Origin: Caballeronia choica
Lineage (GTDB): Bacteria > Pseudomonadota > Gammaproteobacteria > Burkholderiales > Burkholderiaceae
Reading direction: 5' to 3'
Length of the DNA: 64,000 nt
NCBI RefSeq assembly: GCF_001544535.1
Contig: NZ_FCON02000034.1
Coordinates: forward strand, 1-64,000
Shown here: positions 33,122 through 44,217 of the stretch, one piece after another
Numbering within the stretch: the stretch's first letter is position 1
How the letters are laid out: each line of letters starts with the position of its first letter
Program-made: the position numbers and the translations under genes
The notes under the pieces: model-generated
Told to the model about the DNA's origin: nothing
Database searches by the model: none
What the model saw: only the letters and a program-made list of their open reading frames with translations

Positions 33122-36043
33122 ATGGAACACGGCGCTCGCACGCAAGACGAGAAGCTCGAAATGAAGACCACGACGTGCTACATGTGCGCGTGCCGTTGCG
33201 GCATCCGCGTGCATCTGCGCGACGGCGAGGTCCGCTACATCGATGGCAATCCGAATCATCCGCTCAATCAGGGCGTAATCTGCGCGAAGGGTTCCTCGGG
33301 GATCATGAAGCAGTATTCGCCCGCGCGCCTCACGCAGCCGCTGATGCGCAAGCCGGACGCCGACCGCGGCACTGCGCAGTTCGAGCCGGTCTCGTGGGAG
33401 ACGGCGTTCGCCACCCTCGAAAAGCGCCTCTCGCACCTGCGCGCGACCGATCCGAAAAAATTCGCGCTCTTCACCGGACGCGACCAGATGCAGGCGCTCA
33501 CCGGCCTTTTCGCCAAGCAGTTCGGCACGCCCAACTACGCGGCGCATGGCGGCTTCTGCTCGTCGAACATGGCGGCGGGCATGATCTACACGATCGGCGG
33601 CTCGTTCTGGGAATTCGGCGGCCCCGATCTCGACAGCGCCAAGCTGTTCTTCATGATCGGCACGGCGGAGGACCATCACTCGAATCCGCTCAAGATCGCG
33701 CTCTCGAAGTTCAAGCGCGCGGGCGGCCGCTTCATCGCGATCAATCCGATCCGCACGGGCTACGCCGCGATCGCCGACGAATGGGTGCCGATCCGTCCCG
33801 GCACCGATGGCGCGCTCTTCATGGCGCTGATCCACGAACTGATCGCCGCCGACGCCTACGACCACGAGTTCGTCACGCGCTACACGAACGCGGCCGAATT
33901 GCTCGACATGAACGAACAAAGCGACACGTTCGGCCTGTTCGTGCGCGAACCCGAAGCACCCGAAGGTAATCCGCTGTTCCCGCAAAATCACTTGTGGTGG
34001 GATCGCGCGACCGGCCGCGCGGTGCGCCATCACGCAGAGGGCGCCGAGCCCGCGCTCGACGGCCGCTATACGCTCGACGACGGCACGCCCGTCACGCCGT
34101 CGTTCGCCTTGCTGCGCGAGCGCGTGGCCGACTGCACGCCCGACTGGGCCGCCGAGATCACCGGCATTCCGGCCGCCACGATCCGCCGGCTCGCCGACGA
34201 AATGGCGCAAGTGAGCCGCGATCACAAGATCACGCTGCCGATCCGCTGGACCGACGCGTGGGGCAAGACGCACGAAACGGTAACGGGCAACCCGATCGCC
34301 TTCCACGCGATGCGCGGGCTCGCCGCGCACTCGAACGGCTTCCAGTCGATCCGCGCGCTCGCCGTGCTGATGTCGCTGATGGGCACCATCGACCGGCCCG
34401 GCGGCTTTCGCCACAAGTCGCCGTTTCCGCGTGCCGTGCCGCCCTCGGCGAAACCGCCGAATCATCCCGACGCGGTCAAGCCGAACACGCCGCTCGCCAC
34501 CGGCCCGCTCGGCTGGCCCGCCGCGCCCGAGGACCTCTTCATCGACGATGCGGGCGGCCCCGTGCGCATCGACAAGGCGTTCTCGTGGGAATACCCGCTC
34601 GCGGTCCACGGCCTGATGCACAGCGTGATCACCAACGCGTGGCGCGGCGACCCGTACCCCATCGACACGCTGATGATCTTCATGGCGAACATGGCGTGGA
34701 ATTCGTCGATGAACACGGTGGAAGTGCGCAAGATGCTCGCCGACAAGCACGAGGACGGCGAGTACAAGATTCCGTTCATCGTCGTGTGCGACGCGTTCCA
34801 GTCGGAGATGACGGCCTTCGCCGACCTGATCCTGCCCGACACGACGTATCTCGAACGGCACGATGCGATGTCGATGCTCGACCGGCCGATCTCCGAGTTC
34901 GACGGCCCGGTCGATTCGGTGCGCGTCCCCGTCGTGCCGCCGACCGGCGAATGCAAGCCGTTCCAGGAAGTGCTGATCGAACTGGCAAGCCGCCTCAAGC
35001 TGCCCGCGTTCACGACGCCCGAAGGCACGCGCAAGTTCCGCGACTATCCGGAGTTCATCATCAATCATCAGACCGCGCCGGGTTCGGGCGTCGGCTTCCT
35101 GATCGGCTGGCGCGGCAAGGACGGCAAGGATGCGCTCGTCGGCGAGCCGAATCCGAACCAGTGGGAGGAATACGCGAAACACGATTGCGTCTTCCACTAC
35201 ACGCTGCCCGAAACGCTGCAATACATGCGCAACTGCAACGGGCCGTATCTCGACTTTGCGGTCGAGAAGGGCTTTCGCAAGTTCAACGAGCCGATCCTGA
35301 TCCAGCTCTACTCCGACGTGATGCAGAAATTCCGGCTCGCGGCGCAAGGGCGCAGGAAGGGCCGGCAGCCGCCCGATCATCTGCGCGCGCGCGTCGAGCA
35401 ATACTTCGATCCGCTGCCGTTCTGGTATCCGCCGCTCGAACGCGATTCGACCGATCTCGCACGTTTTCCGCTCGCGGCGGTCACGCAGCGCCCGATGGCG
35501 ATGTATCACTCGTGGGACTCGCAAAACGCGTGGCTGCGGCAGATCCACGGCGAGAACCATCTGTTCATGAATCCGCTGATGGCGCGCGAGAACGGCATCG
35601 AGGACGGCGGCTGGATCTACGTCGAATCGCAGTGGGGCAAGGTGCGCTGCATGGCGCGCTACAGCGAAGCCGTCGAGCCCGGCACCGTCTGGACGTGGAA
35701 CGCGATCGGCAAGGCGGCGGGCGCGTGGAATCTCGGCCCGCAAGCCAACGAATCGCAGCGCGGCTTCCTGCTGAATCACCTGATCACGGACGAGTTGCCG
35801 GGCGCCACGCCCGCCGATGCGCGCTTCTCCAACTCGGACCCGATCACCGGCCAGGCGGCGTGGTACGACGTGCGCGTGCGGGTCTATCCTGCCGAAGCCG
35901 ACGCCGACCACACGCTGCCGCAATTCGCGCCGATGACGGCCGCGCCCGGCATGACGGGCGTGCTCCAGCGCGTCGTGCAGACCTACTTCGCGGGGCGCGG
36001 CGAATTTGCCGCGCGCCTTCGCAACACCGTAAAGCGTAATTGA
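33122..36043 (+). CDS. soeA: Molybdopterin oxidoreductase catalytic subunit (SoeA-like, DMSO reductase family)
   Basis: This is a 973-residue catalytic subunit. An N-terminal [4Fe-4S] motif Cys19-x2-Cys22-x3-Cys26-x27-Cys54 (CYMCACRCG...CAKG) is followed by three molybdopterin domains. GGFCSSN at 143-149 gives Cys146 as the likely molybdenum ligand. No Tat signal is seen, so the enzyme probably faces the cytoplasm. With the 244-residue four-cluster protein and 319-residue anchor that follow, size and order match the SoeABC sulfite-oxidising complex; other DMSO-reductase-type enzymes (formate, polysulfide) cannot be excluded. AGGAGGCAGAC precedes the ATG. Confidence 0.78.
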   Translation: MEHGARTQDEKLEMKTTTCYMCACRCGIRVHLRDGEVRYIDGNPNHPLNQGVICAKGSSGIMKQYSPARLTQPLMRKPDADRGTAQFEPVSWETAFATLEKRLSHLRATDPKKFALFTGRDQMQALTGLFAKQFGTPNYAAHGGFCSSNMAAGMIYTIGGSFWEFGGPDLDSAKLFFMIGTAEDHHSNPLKIALSKFKRAGGRFIAINPIRTGYAAIADEWVPIRPGTDGALFMALIHELIAADAYDHEFVTRYTNAAELLDMNEQSDTFGLFVREPEAPEGNPLFPQNHLWWDRATGRAVRHHAEGAEPALDGRYTLDDGTPVTPSFALLRERVADCTPDWAAEITGIPAATIRRLADEMAQVSRDHKITLPIRWTDAWGKTHETVTGNPIAFHAMRGLAAHSNGFQSIRALAVLMSLMGTIDRPGGFRHKSPFPRAVPPSAKPPNHPDAVKPNTPLATGPLGWPAAPEDLFIDDAGGPVRIDKAFSWEYPLAVHGLMHSVITNAWRGDPYPIDTLMIFMANMAWNSSMNTVEVRKMLADKHEDGEYKIPFIVVCDAFQSEMTAFADLILPDTTYLERHDAMSMLDRPISEFDGPVDSVRVPVVPPTGECKPFQEVLIELASRLKLPAFTTPEGTRKFRDYPEFIINHQTAPGSGVGFLIGWRGKDGKDALVGEPNPNQWEEYAKHDCVFHYTLPETLQYMRNCNGPYLDFAVEKGFRKFNEPILIQLYSDVMQKFRLAAQGRRKGRQPPDHLRARVEQYFDPLPFWYPPLERDSTDLARFPLAAVTQRPMAMYHSWDSQNAWLRQIHGENHLFMNPLMARENGIEDGGWIYVESQWGKVRCMARYSEAVEPGTVWTWNAIGKAAGAWNLGPQANESQRGFLLNHLITDELPGATPADARFSNSDPITGQAAWYDVRVRVYPAEADADHTLPQFAPMTAAPGMTGVLQRVVQTYFAGRGEFAARLRNTVKRN

Positions 36044-36056
36044 CGAGGAGCCGCAC

Positions 36057-36791
36057 ATGACCCAGATGGCGCTCGTGATCGACCTGAACGTCTGCGTGGG
36101 ATGCCACGCGTGCGTGACGAGTTGCAAGGAATGGAATACGTCCGGCGAGGCGGGCAGTCTCGCCGACCTGCGTCCGTACGACGCCGATCCTTCCGGCACG
36201 TTCTTCAACCGCGTGCAGACCTACGAGGCGGGCGAGTTTCCGCTTGCCGACACCATTCACTTCCCGAAGTCGTGCCTGCACTGCGAGGACCCACCGTGCG
36301 TGCCGGTGTGTCCGACGGGCGCGAGCTACAAGCGCAAGGAAGACGGCCTCGTGCTCGTCGATTTCGACAAGTGCATCGGCTGCAAGTACTGTGCGTGGGC
36401 GTGCCCGTACGGCGCGCGCGAACTCGACGAAGTGCGCAAGGAGATGACGAAGTGCACGCTTTGCGCCGATCGCATCCACAACGAGGCGCTGCCCGAACGC
36501 GACCGCAAGCCGGCATGCGTGCTGGCTTGCCCGACATCGGCGCGACTCTTTGGCGATATTCACGATCCCGAGTCGGTCGTGTCGAAGGCGATTCGCGAGC
36601 GCGGCGGCTATCAACTGATGCCCGAGTGGGAGACCAAGCCCGCGAACCATTATCTGCCGCGCCAGCCGGTCAAGTCGTGCAGCAGCGGCGGCGCGTGTTC
36701 CTGCCAGCCCGAGGACGCACAGGCCGCCTCGCTCGATGCGCAGCTCGAGCGAGGCGAATTGAATCTGGCATCGATGGCGGTGCGCGTATGA
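36057..36791 (+). CDS. soeB: Four-cluster ferredoxin-type subunit (SoeB/DmsB-like)
   Basis: The 244-residue electron-transfer subunit has four Cys groups for [4Fe-4S] clusters: CVGCHACVTSC at 13-23, CLHCEDPPCVPVCPTGA, CIGCKYCAWACPYGA and CTLCADR...ACVLACPTSA. It shuttles electrons between the molybdenum subunit and the membrane anchor. GAGGAGCCGCAC precedes the ATG, 13 bases after the catalytic gene. An extra Cys-rich patch (CSSGGACSCQ, about 208-217) near the C-terminus is outside the ferredoxin core. Confidence 0.88.
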   Translation: MTQMALVIDLNVCVGCHACVTSCKEWNTSGEAGSLADLRPYDADPSGTFFNRVQTYEAGEFPLADTIHFPKSCLHCEDPPCVPVCPTGASYKRKEDGLVLVDFDKCIGCKYCAWACPYGARELDEVRKEMTKCTLCADRIHNEALPERDRKPACVLACPTSARLFGDIHDPESVVSKAIRERGGYQLMPEWETKPANHYLPRQPVKSCSSGGACSCQPEDAQAASLDAQLERGELNLASMAVRV

Positions 36792-36825
36792 CCGGTTCCG
36801 GTTCCGGCGATTTTGGGAGTAGCAC

Positions 36826-37785
36826 ATGAAACCCGCATTTTCCGTCGTGTTCCTCACGACCTTGAGCGGCGCCGCACAGGGCTTGCTGATCGCGCTGTTC
36901 GGCGTCGAAGCCGCTGTCAGGCTTGGCGTCGTATCAGCTAACGCTGCGCCGTCGCAGATGTTTTTTGTGGTCGGCTCGGGGATCGTAGTTGCGCTTGGCG
37001 CGCTCGGCCTGCTCGCTTCGTTCTTCCACCTCGGACATCCCGAGCGCGCATGGCGCGCGATCGCGATGTGGCGCACGTCGTGGCTCTCGCGCGAATGCCT
37101 GTGCCTGCCCGCGTTCCTCGCCTGCGCGTTTGCGTATGGCGTGGCGCACTGGTTCGGATGGCCATCGTCGCTTGCGATCGGCGCGCTCGGTGTGCTTTCG
37201 AGCGGCGCGCTCTTCGTCTGCACCGCGATGATCTACGCGTGCCTGCGCTTCCTGCAGGAATGGGCGACACCGCTCACCATCGTCAACTTCGTCCTGCTCG
37301 GCTGCGCGTCCGGATTCACGCTTGCCACCGCGTGCGCCGCGTGGCTCGCGCCGTCGCAGACGGCCGGGCTTGCCGTCTGCGCCTGCCTGCTGACGCTCGC
37401 GGGCTGCGCGAGCCGCGTCGCTTCGCTCATGCGCAATGCGCGCCTGCGTCCGAAGTCGACGGTGCAAAGCGCGACCGGCATCAAGGGGGCGAACGTCGTG
37501 CAGAAATCGCGCGGCTTCACGGCCGGCGCGTTCAACCTGCGCGAGTTCTTCCACGGACAAACGCCGCGCACGCTTGCCCGCGTCAAGTGGACGTTTCTCG
37601 TCGGCGCCTTCGGCATGCCGTTCGTGTTGATGGTGCTCGGCGTGAGCGCGTCGTCGGTCGGGCTGTCGATCGGGCTCTTTTGCGCGGCCTGCGTGACGCA
37701 ATACACGGGACTCGTCGCGGAACGCTGGTTCTTCTTCGCCGAGGCGCGGCATCCGCAAAACCTGTATTACGCGCGCTCTTCGTGA
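36826..37785 (+). CDS. soeC: Membrane anchor subunit, DmsC/SoeC-like
   Basis: This 319-residue integral membrane protein has about eight helices. The DmsC-type signature FHLGHPERAWRAIAMWRTSWLSRE (outlined, residues ~66-89) is present, and FFAEARHPQNLYY closes the protein. It anchors the complex and exchanges electrons with the quinone pool. GGGAGTAGCAC precedes the ATG, 34 bp after soeB. Together the three genes form one plus-strand operon; no maturation chaperone gene is adjacent. Confidence 0.85.
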   Translation: MKPAFSVVFLTTLSGAAQGLLIALFGVEAAVRLGVVSANAAPSQMFFVVGSGIVVALGALGLLASFFHLGHPERAWRAIAMWRTSWLSRECLCLPAFLACAFAYGVAHWFGWPSSLAIGALGVLSSGALFVCTAMIYACLRFLQEWATPLTIVNFVLLGCASGFTLATACAAWLAPSQTAGLAVCACLLTLAGCASRVASLMRNARLRPKSTVQSATGIKGANVVQKSRGFTAGAFNLREFFHGQTPRTLARVKWTFLVGAFGMPFVLMVLGVSASSVGLSIGLFCAACVTQYTGLVAERWFFFAEARHPQNLYYARSS

Positions 37786-37910
37786 AGGTCTGAATCGAAG
37801 GATTGAACGCGCAGCTTGAAACGCGTATGAAGAATGCCGCTTGAATCTTCGGAACGCCCGGCGCATATTGCGTGCTGACCATCCGCCTGTTCTGGTGGGA
37901 GCGCGTACCG

Positions 37911-39287
37911 ATGCACGACCCCCGAGACTCCGTCTTATCCAAGCCCGACCGGCCCGAGCGGCCCGCATGGAGGAATGCGCGGCCGGAGGAAGCCTTCCGG
38001 CACAGCCTGCCGGAAGTGTATTCGTCGATCGCCGTGCCTTCCGGCGGCCTGTGGCTGCGGCGCTTCCTGGCGTTCGCGGGTCCCGGCTACATGATCTCCG
38101 TCGGCTACATGGACCCGGGCAACTGGGCGACGGATCTCGCCGGCGGCTCGCGCTTCGGCTACACCCTGCTCTCGGTGATCCTGCTGTCGAACCTGATGGC
38201 GATCCTGTTGCAGGCGCTCGCGGTGCGCCTCGGCATCGCGACCGGACGCGATCTCGCGCAGGCGTGCCGCGACCATTATTCGAAGCCGGTCAATATCGCG
38301 CTGTGGCTCGCCTGCGAGGCGGCGATCATCGCGTGCGACCTTGCCGAGGTCATCGGCACGGCGATCGCATTGCAGTTGCTCTTCGGCATTCCGCTGATCG
38401 CGGGCGCCCTCATCACCGCGCTCGACGCCTTCCTCCTCCTGCTCCTGATGAATCGCGGCTTCCGCTTCCTCGAAGCGTTCGTGATCGCGCTGCTGGTCGT
38501 GATCGCGGCGTGCTTCGCCGTGCAGATCGTCGCCGCCGCGCCGCCGGTCGCGGCCGTGCTGCGCGGCTTCGTGCCGTCGCCGTCGATCGTGACCAATCGC
38601 GAGATGCTGTATGTGGCGATCGGCATCATCGGCGCGACCGTGATGCCGCACAATTTGTACCTGCATTCGTCGGTCGTGCAGACCCGCGCCTACGATGCCG
38701 GCGAAGCCGGGCGCCGCGACGCGATCCGCTGGGCCACCACCGACAGCACCATTGCGCTGATGCTCGCGCTCTTCATCAACGCGGCGATCCTGATCGTCGC
38801 GGCGACGGCCTTTCACGCGACCGGCCATACGGACGTCGCCGAAATCGGCGATGCGTTCCGGCTGCTGTCGCCGTTGCTCGGCCTTGGCATCGCGTCGACG
38901 CTCTTCGCGCTCGCGCTCCTCGCTTCCGGGCTGAATTCGACGGTCACCGCCACGCTCGCCGGGCAGATCGTGATGGAAGGCTTCCTCCGCTTGCGCATTC
39001 CGAACTGGGCGCGCCGGCTGATCACGCGCGGCATCGCGATCATTCCGGTCATCGTCGTCACGGCGCTTTATGGCGAGAAGGGCACGGCGCAATTGCTCGT
39101 GCTGAGCCAGGTCGTGCTGTCGATGCAGCTTCCGTTCGCCATCGTCCCGCTCGTGCGGTTCGTCTCCGACAAGCGGAAGATGGGCGTCTTCGTCGTGCCC
39201 GCATGGGTGGCGATGCTCGCATGGTTCGTCGCCGGCATCATCATCGTGTTGAACGTCAAGCTGCTCGTCGATACGCTCGCGGCCTGA
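37911..39287 (+). CDS. mntH: NRAMP-family divalent metal (Mn2+) transporter
   Basis: This 458-residue protein has eleven to twelve helices. The metal site is visible as DPGNWATD (helix 1) and as the helix 6 MPHN motif in [17 protein letters not shown]. These define proton-coupled Mn2+/Fe2+ importers. ATG 37911 follows GGGAGCGCGTACCG; a GTG at 37872 would add 13 residues. The long polar N-terminus (about 55 residues before the first helix) is typical of Burkholderia members. No MntR box or riboswitch was recognised in the 125 bp upstream. Confidence 0.88.
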   Translation: MHDPRDSVLSKPDRPERPAWRNARPEEAFRHSLPEVYSSIAVPSGGLWLRRFLAFAGPGYMISVGYMDPGNWATDLAGGSRFGYTLLSVILLSNLMAILLQALAVRLGIATGRDLAQACRDHYSKPVNIALWLACEAAIIACDLAEVIGTAIALQLLFGIPLIAGALITALDAFLLLLLMNRGFRFLEAFVIALLVVIAACFAVQIVAAAPPVAAVLRGFVPSPSIVTNREMLYVAIGIIGATVMPHNLYLHSSVVQTRAYDAGEAGRRDAIRWATTDSTIALMLALFINAAILIVAATAFHATGHTDVAEIGDAFRLLSPLLGLGIASTLFALALLASGLNSTVTATLAGQIVMEGFLRLRIPNWARRLITRGIAIIPVIVVTALYGEKGTAQLLVLSQVVLSMQLPFAIVPLVRFVSDKRKMGVFVVPAWVAMLAWFVAGIIIVLNVKLLVDTLAA

Positions 39288-39541
39288 GCGCCGCTGAGGT
39301 GGCCTTGAAAGAACTTCGTGCGTGGACGTTACATCGACATCGCCAGCGCGCTGCTGCCGAACGAAGCGTCGAGCGAAGGCAAGCCGATCTTCGTGCTGCG
39401 AGTGCGTTTGCATAACGGCGATGCGTGCACTAGGCTCGTTGCTATTGCCTGACGATTCCCCATCGCCGGCGAACGAGCGTGGCGCCGGCAGCCAGTCAAC
39501 ACTACAGGACCGAGGTGGTGCGGTCCGTCGTGGAGAAGGCC

Positions 39542-42500
39542 ATGCGCCTCGCGCGCCTGCCGTTTGCGTCGACACCGTCGCCGTCGACACCTTTCTCGTT
39601 GACGCCACTGCGCCGGCCGCTTTCCCTGGCGATCGGCCTAGCCGTGATCGTGCGCGCCGCGCCTGCTCTCGCCGCCTGTGACAGCAGCGCGCCCGCGTCG
39701 GGGCAGGCCGTCAGTTGCGGCACGGGTGTGCCCAATCCCGACCCGGCGCCGGTCGCGGCGGTGCCGGGCAGTGTGAACGTCACGGTAACGGTGCAGCCGG
39801 GCGCCGCGCTCGATGTCGCCACCGGCTCTGCGATCGTCGTGCGCGACCAGAGCAGCGTCGTGAACCTCGGCACCTTGCGCGCGACGGGCGACACGCACGC
39901 GGGCATCGCCGCGTTCGGGACCGGCGCGGGGCAGGACACGCTGATCAACCGCGGCCTGATCCAGACGGCCGGCACGTCGGGCGAGGGCATGATCAACACG
40001 GCGCGCGCCGTGACCATGCTCAACGACACCAGCGGCACGATCCAGACGAGCGGCCCCAATTCCTCTGCGATGCACGATTTCGCGAGTCCCGGCGGCGGAA
40101 CGCTGACCAACAACGGGTCCCTTTCGACCACCGGCGACCAGTCATCCGGCATCGCCGCGCTCACGAACAACGACATCGTCGTCAACAACGGCACGATCAC
40201 GACGACGGGTGCGAGCGCCCACGGCTTCTTCGCGAACGGCTCGGCCGTCGGCGGCAGTGGCAACAACGTGCTGACGAACAACGGCACGATCAGCGTGTCG
40301 GGGCTGGACGCGCATGGCGTGACTTCGCTCGATGCCACGCCCGGCAAGGTGACGAATACCGGTTCGATCACCGCGAGCGGCGTGGGCGGCCTCGGCATGT
40401 TCATCGCCGGCGAGGTGAGCTTCGACAACGCGGCGGGCGCGAGCATCAGGAGCGTGCTCGCCAACGGCATCGATGGGAATGGCGGCGGCACGTACACCAA
40501 CGCGGGCACGATCGCGGGGGTTATCGGCCTCTCGTTTGCGAACGCGTCCGCGACGCTGAACAACAGTGGCACGATCGAGGGCCTCGCCAGCGTGGCGATC
40601 GTGTCGAACGGGCCGTTCGGCATCACGATCAACAATACCGGCGACATCATCGGCGCGGCGTCGCTCGGCATCAGCGTCTACACCGATGCCGGCGACGATA
40701 CGTTCAACATGATGGGCGGCACGGTCGTCGGGCAGATCAGGCAGTACTTCGGCAACGACACGTTCGCGATGACGGGCGGCCAGGTCGATTCGCTCGATCA
40801 GGGTGACGGCGTCAACACGTTCGCGATGAGCGCCGGACGGATCGTCGGCAAGTTTGCGAACGGCACGATCGCGACGGTGACCGGCGGACGCATCGGCAAT
40901 GTCGATCTCGGCGTCGGCGACGACCTCTTCAGGATGTCCGGCGGGCAGGTCGATGCGAACGTGACGGCGGGGCAGGGGAACGATACGTTCGTGCTGTCGG
41001 GCGGGGTGATCGGCGGGGCGGTGAGTTTTGGCGACGGGGCGAATTCGGTGACGGTCGCGGGCGGGTCGATCGGGCTGGGGGTGACGACGGGGAGCGGGGC
41101 GGATACTTTTGTGCTCTCGGCTGGCACGATCGGCGGTTCGGTCGACCTTGGCGACGGCGCGAATTCCGCGACGATCACAGGCGGTTCGATCGCGCAGAAC
41201 TTCGCGGCGGGCAGCGGAGGAACCACGTTCGTGATATCCGGCGGCGCGATTGGCGGCGCGGTCAATCTCGGCGATGGAGCGAACTCCGTCACGATCAGTG
41301 GCGGCTCGATCGCGCAAAACATCACGACAGGCAGCGGTCCTGATACGTTCTCGCTCTCCGCTGGCACGATCGGCGGTTCGGTCAACCTCGGCGACGGCGC
41401 GAATTCCGCGACGATCACAGGCGGTTCGATCACACAAAACTTCACGACGGGCAGCGGCGCGAACACTTTCCTGATGACAGGCGGTGCGATTGGCGGCACG
41501 GTGAATCTCGGCGACCCCCCGAACGCTGCAACGGTCACCGGACCAGACACCTTCGCGCTCTCAGGCGGCACGATCGGCGGTTCAGTCGAACTCGGCGACG
41601 GCACGAATTCCGCAACGATCCAGGGCGGTTCGATCGCGCAAAACTTCGCGACGGGCAACGGCGCGAACACTTTCCTGATGTCGGGTGGGACGATCGGCGG
41701 CGCGGTGAATTTCGGCGACGGCGGGAACTCCATTACGCTCACAGGCGGCTCGATCGCCCAGGACATCGCGACCGGAAGCGGCCCCGACACGCTGACATGG
41801 CGCGACGGCGGCATGATCAACGGCGCGGTTTCTCTCGGCGCGGGCAACGACATCGCGACGCTTTCGCGCCTCACAAACGCCAACCTCGCCGGCATGACCA
41901 AGCTCGACGGCGGCCCAGGCACCGACATCCTCACATTCGACAATACGCGCTCGAGCGGCGCCGGCCGTTTCGTCAACTGGGAAACGGTCAACCTCACGAA
42001 CGCGAGCCAACTCACCCTCGATGGCAACGGACTCACCCTCGGCGACTCCGCCACGCGAACCGGCACGCTCACCGTCGATTCGACGAGCACGCTCTTCGCG
42101 GGCAGCATCGGCGTTTCGGCGATCCAGCCGGCAATCGCGGGACAACGCGTCGCGTTCGCGAACGCCGGCACGATCGACCTGACGAGCGGCGGCGCGAGCA
42201 CGAAAGACGCGCTCGTCGTGAACGGCAACTACGCCGGCAACAACGGCAAGCTGCTCGTTCAAAGCGTGCTGGGCGCGGACGGCGCGTCGAGCGACAAGCT
42301 CGTGATCGCCGGCGGCACGGGCTCGGGCACGACGTCGATCGGCGTGACGAATGTCGGCGGGACGGGCGGGCTGACGGTGACCGACGGCATCATGGTGATC
42401 CAGGCGACGGGCGGCGCCACCACCGTGCCGGGCGCATTCATGCTGACGCGGCCGCTGCGCGCGGGCGCCTACGTCTACTATCTGTTCAAGGGCGGCGAAA

Positions 42501-43680
42501 GCGCGGGCAGTGCCGACAACTGGTATCTGCGCTCCAGCGTTCCGGCTGCGCCGGCTTCAGCATCGGCTTCAGCACCGGCTTCGACACCGGCTTCAACACC
42601 GGCCGCGACGCCGGGTTCATCCCCCACGACACCGCCAGCCACGCTCACGCCGACCGCCGCCGCCGGCACACCGCCGCTGCCGCCCCCGCCACCCGCCGGC
42701 TCCGCCCCGACGCCGCTCTACCGGATGGAAGTCCCGGTCTACGCCGAAGTGCCGATCCTCGCCCGCGAACTGAACATCGCGCAGATCGGCACGTTCCACG
42801 AGCGCCAGGGCGAACAGTCGCTGCTGACTGAAAGCGGCGTGTTGCCGGCCGCATGGGCGCGCGTCTGGGGCGAGCACGCGACGCAGGGCAACAGCGGCGG
42901 CGCCAATCCCGAATTCAGCGGCGCGATGGGCGGCGTGCAGGTCGGCCACGACGTCTACGCCGATCGACCGCAAGCGGCCATCGCAATCACTACGGCTTCT
43001 TCCTGGGCTTCGCCCGCGCGACCGGCGACGTGAGCGGCCTCGCGCTCGGCTTTCCCGATTTCGCGGCCGGCCATCTCACGATCAACGCCTACAGCCTCGG
43101 CGGCTACTGGACGCACGTCGGCCCGGGCGGCTGGTACACGGACGCCGTCGTGATGGGCAGCTCGCTCACGATCGATCCGGTCTCGAACCAGGGCATCGGC
43201 GCGACGACGCACGGCAGCGCGGCCGCGGCGTCGCTCGAAGGCGGCTTGCCGATCCCGCTGTCGGCGACCGTGAGCGTCGAACCGCAGGCGCAACTGATCT
43301 GGCAGCACGTCTCGATGAACGATCTCGACGACGGCGTATCGAGCGTGTCGTTTCATGGCGCCAGCGGCGTCGCCGGGCGGCTCGGCGTGCGGCTGCAGGG
43401 GCGCTTCGAAGGCGCCGGCACCGGCGCCGGCGTCGTCTGGCTGCCGTACCTGCGCGCGAACCTCTGGCGCTACTTCGGCGGCACCGACAGCGCCACCTTC
43501 GCGGGCACGACGGTGATCCCGACGAGCGTCTCGGCGACGACGGCGCAATTCGGCCTCGGCGTGACGGCGCGCGTGAGCCGGCGCGGCAGCGTGTTCGCGA
43601 CCGTCGACTACACGACGAATGTCAGCAGCGAGCATCGGAGCGTCGTCGGGGGCAATGTGGGCGCGCGGTGGAGCTGGTGA
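39542..43680 (+). pseudogene. Autotransporter with beta-helix passenger, frameshifted before the beta-barrel
   Basis: The frame from ATG 39542 (GGAGAAGGCC upstream) encodes a signal peptide ending VRAAPALAA and a passenger of Asn/Gly/Thr-rich repeats (GTITTTGASAHG, NNGTISVSGLDAHG). A 40-residue repeat array, a Pro/Ala linker (residues ~1010-1060) and the start of the autotransporter domain follow. It stops at 43033. The expected barrel (HRNHYGFFLGFARATGDVSG to the terminal GGNVGARWSW) continues in the +1-shifted frame from about 42973 to 43680. Adding one A at CAAGC (42971-42975) restores DRPQSGHRNHYG. This is a true lesion, a phase-variation state or a sequence error. Confidence 0.82.
40988..41791 (+). 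repeat. 120-bp tandem repeat array within the autotransporter passenger
   Basis: Seven units of about 40 residues follow the pattern F-x-[LMI]-[ST]-x-G-x-I-G-G-x-V-x-[LF]-G-D-G-x-N-S-x-T-[IV]-x-G-G-S-I. Unit five is 12 residues shorter (GDPPNAATVTGPDT). The total, 6 x 120 + 84 bp, fits the span. Units are similar at DNA level, so they can recombine. Confidence 0.8.
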
Positions 43681-43750
43681 CACAATTTTTTTCTTCTACG
43701 GGAAAACCCTTAATCTCTGTTAAAATTCCGGCGGAACCAAGGAACCCGCC

Positions 43751-43954
43751 ATGCCACACCGATACCCGATCCTCGAACGAATCGCTTTCACCCTGTTCAC
43801 GCTGTCCGCCGTCGTTGATGCCACCTACATCAGCTACGAAAAGAGCCCCAATTTCCGGGACAACATCCACGAAATCGTCCGTATCGGCGAAGAGATGTCG
43901 CGCCTCTATCCGCAGGCCGATGTCGATCCGTGGATGCCCATCGCCATTAGCTGA
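43751..43954 (+). CDS. Small hypothetical protein, 67 residues
   Basis: MPHRYPILERIAFTLFTLSA begins a short hydrophobic helix (residues ~11-26), followed by a polar helical part ending DVDPWMPIAIS. AAGGAACCCGCC lies before the ATG. It starts 70 bp after the autotransporter barrel on the same strand. No family recognised; the single helix suggests membrane anchoring. Confidence 0.55.
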   Translation: MPHRYPILERIAFTLFTLSAVVDATYISYEKSPNFRDNIHEIVRIGEEMSRLYPQADVDPWMPIAIS

Positions 43955-44217
43955 CCGGGCCGGTCCGGCGCAGCGAAAGCGCGCGCCAGCCCAGGATTTC
44001 GTTCGACACCGGCGTACCCGGGCGCCTCGCCCGGATGTCCCGCCGCGCCTCCGCGGCGCATCGCAGCACGCCCGTTCGCTGTCCCGCCCCTGATAACCGA
44101 TATTCACGCCGCTCTCGCACGAGCGGCGTGCGCTGCTTTATCCTTGCGGCTTCGACTTTCTCGTCGTCATTCGCGGCACGCGTGATGAACGACGTTTTCC
44201 GATCAGGTCCGCATCGC

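Noticed and set aside
31724-36208. A 1494-codon minus-strand frame opposite cls and the soeA-like gene
   Set aside because: It runs antisense to two genes with clear motifs, is Arg/His-rich, has no ribosome site and no recognisable domain. It is a GC-rich shadow frame.
39502-41437. Long minus-strand frames within the autotransporter repeats
   Set aside because: They mirror the repeats of the sense frame and have no start signals; the sense frame has signal peptide, repeats and linker.
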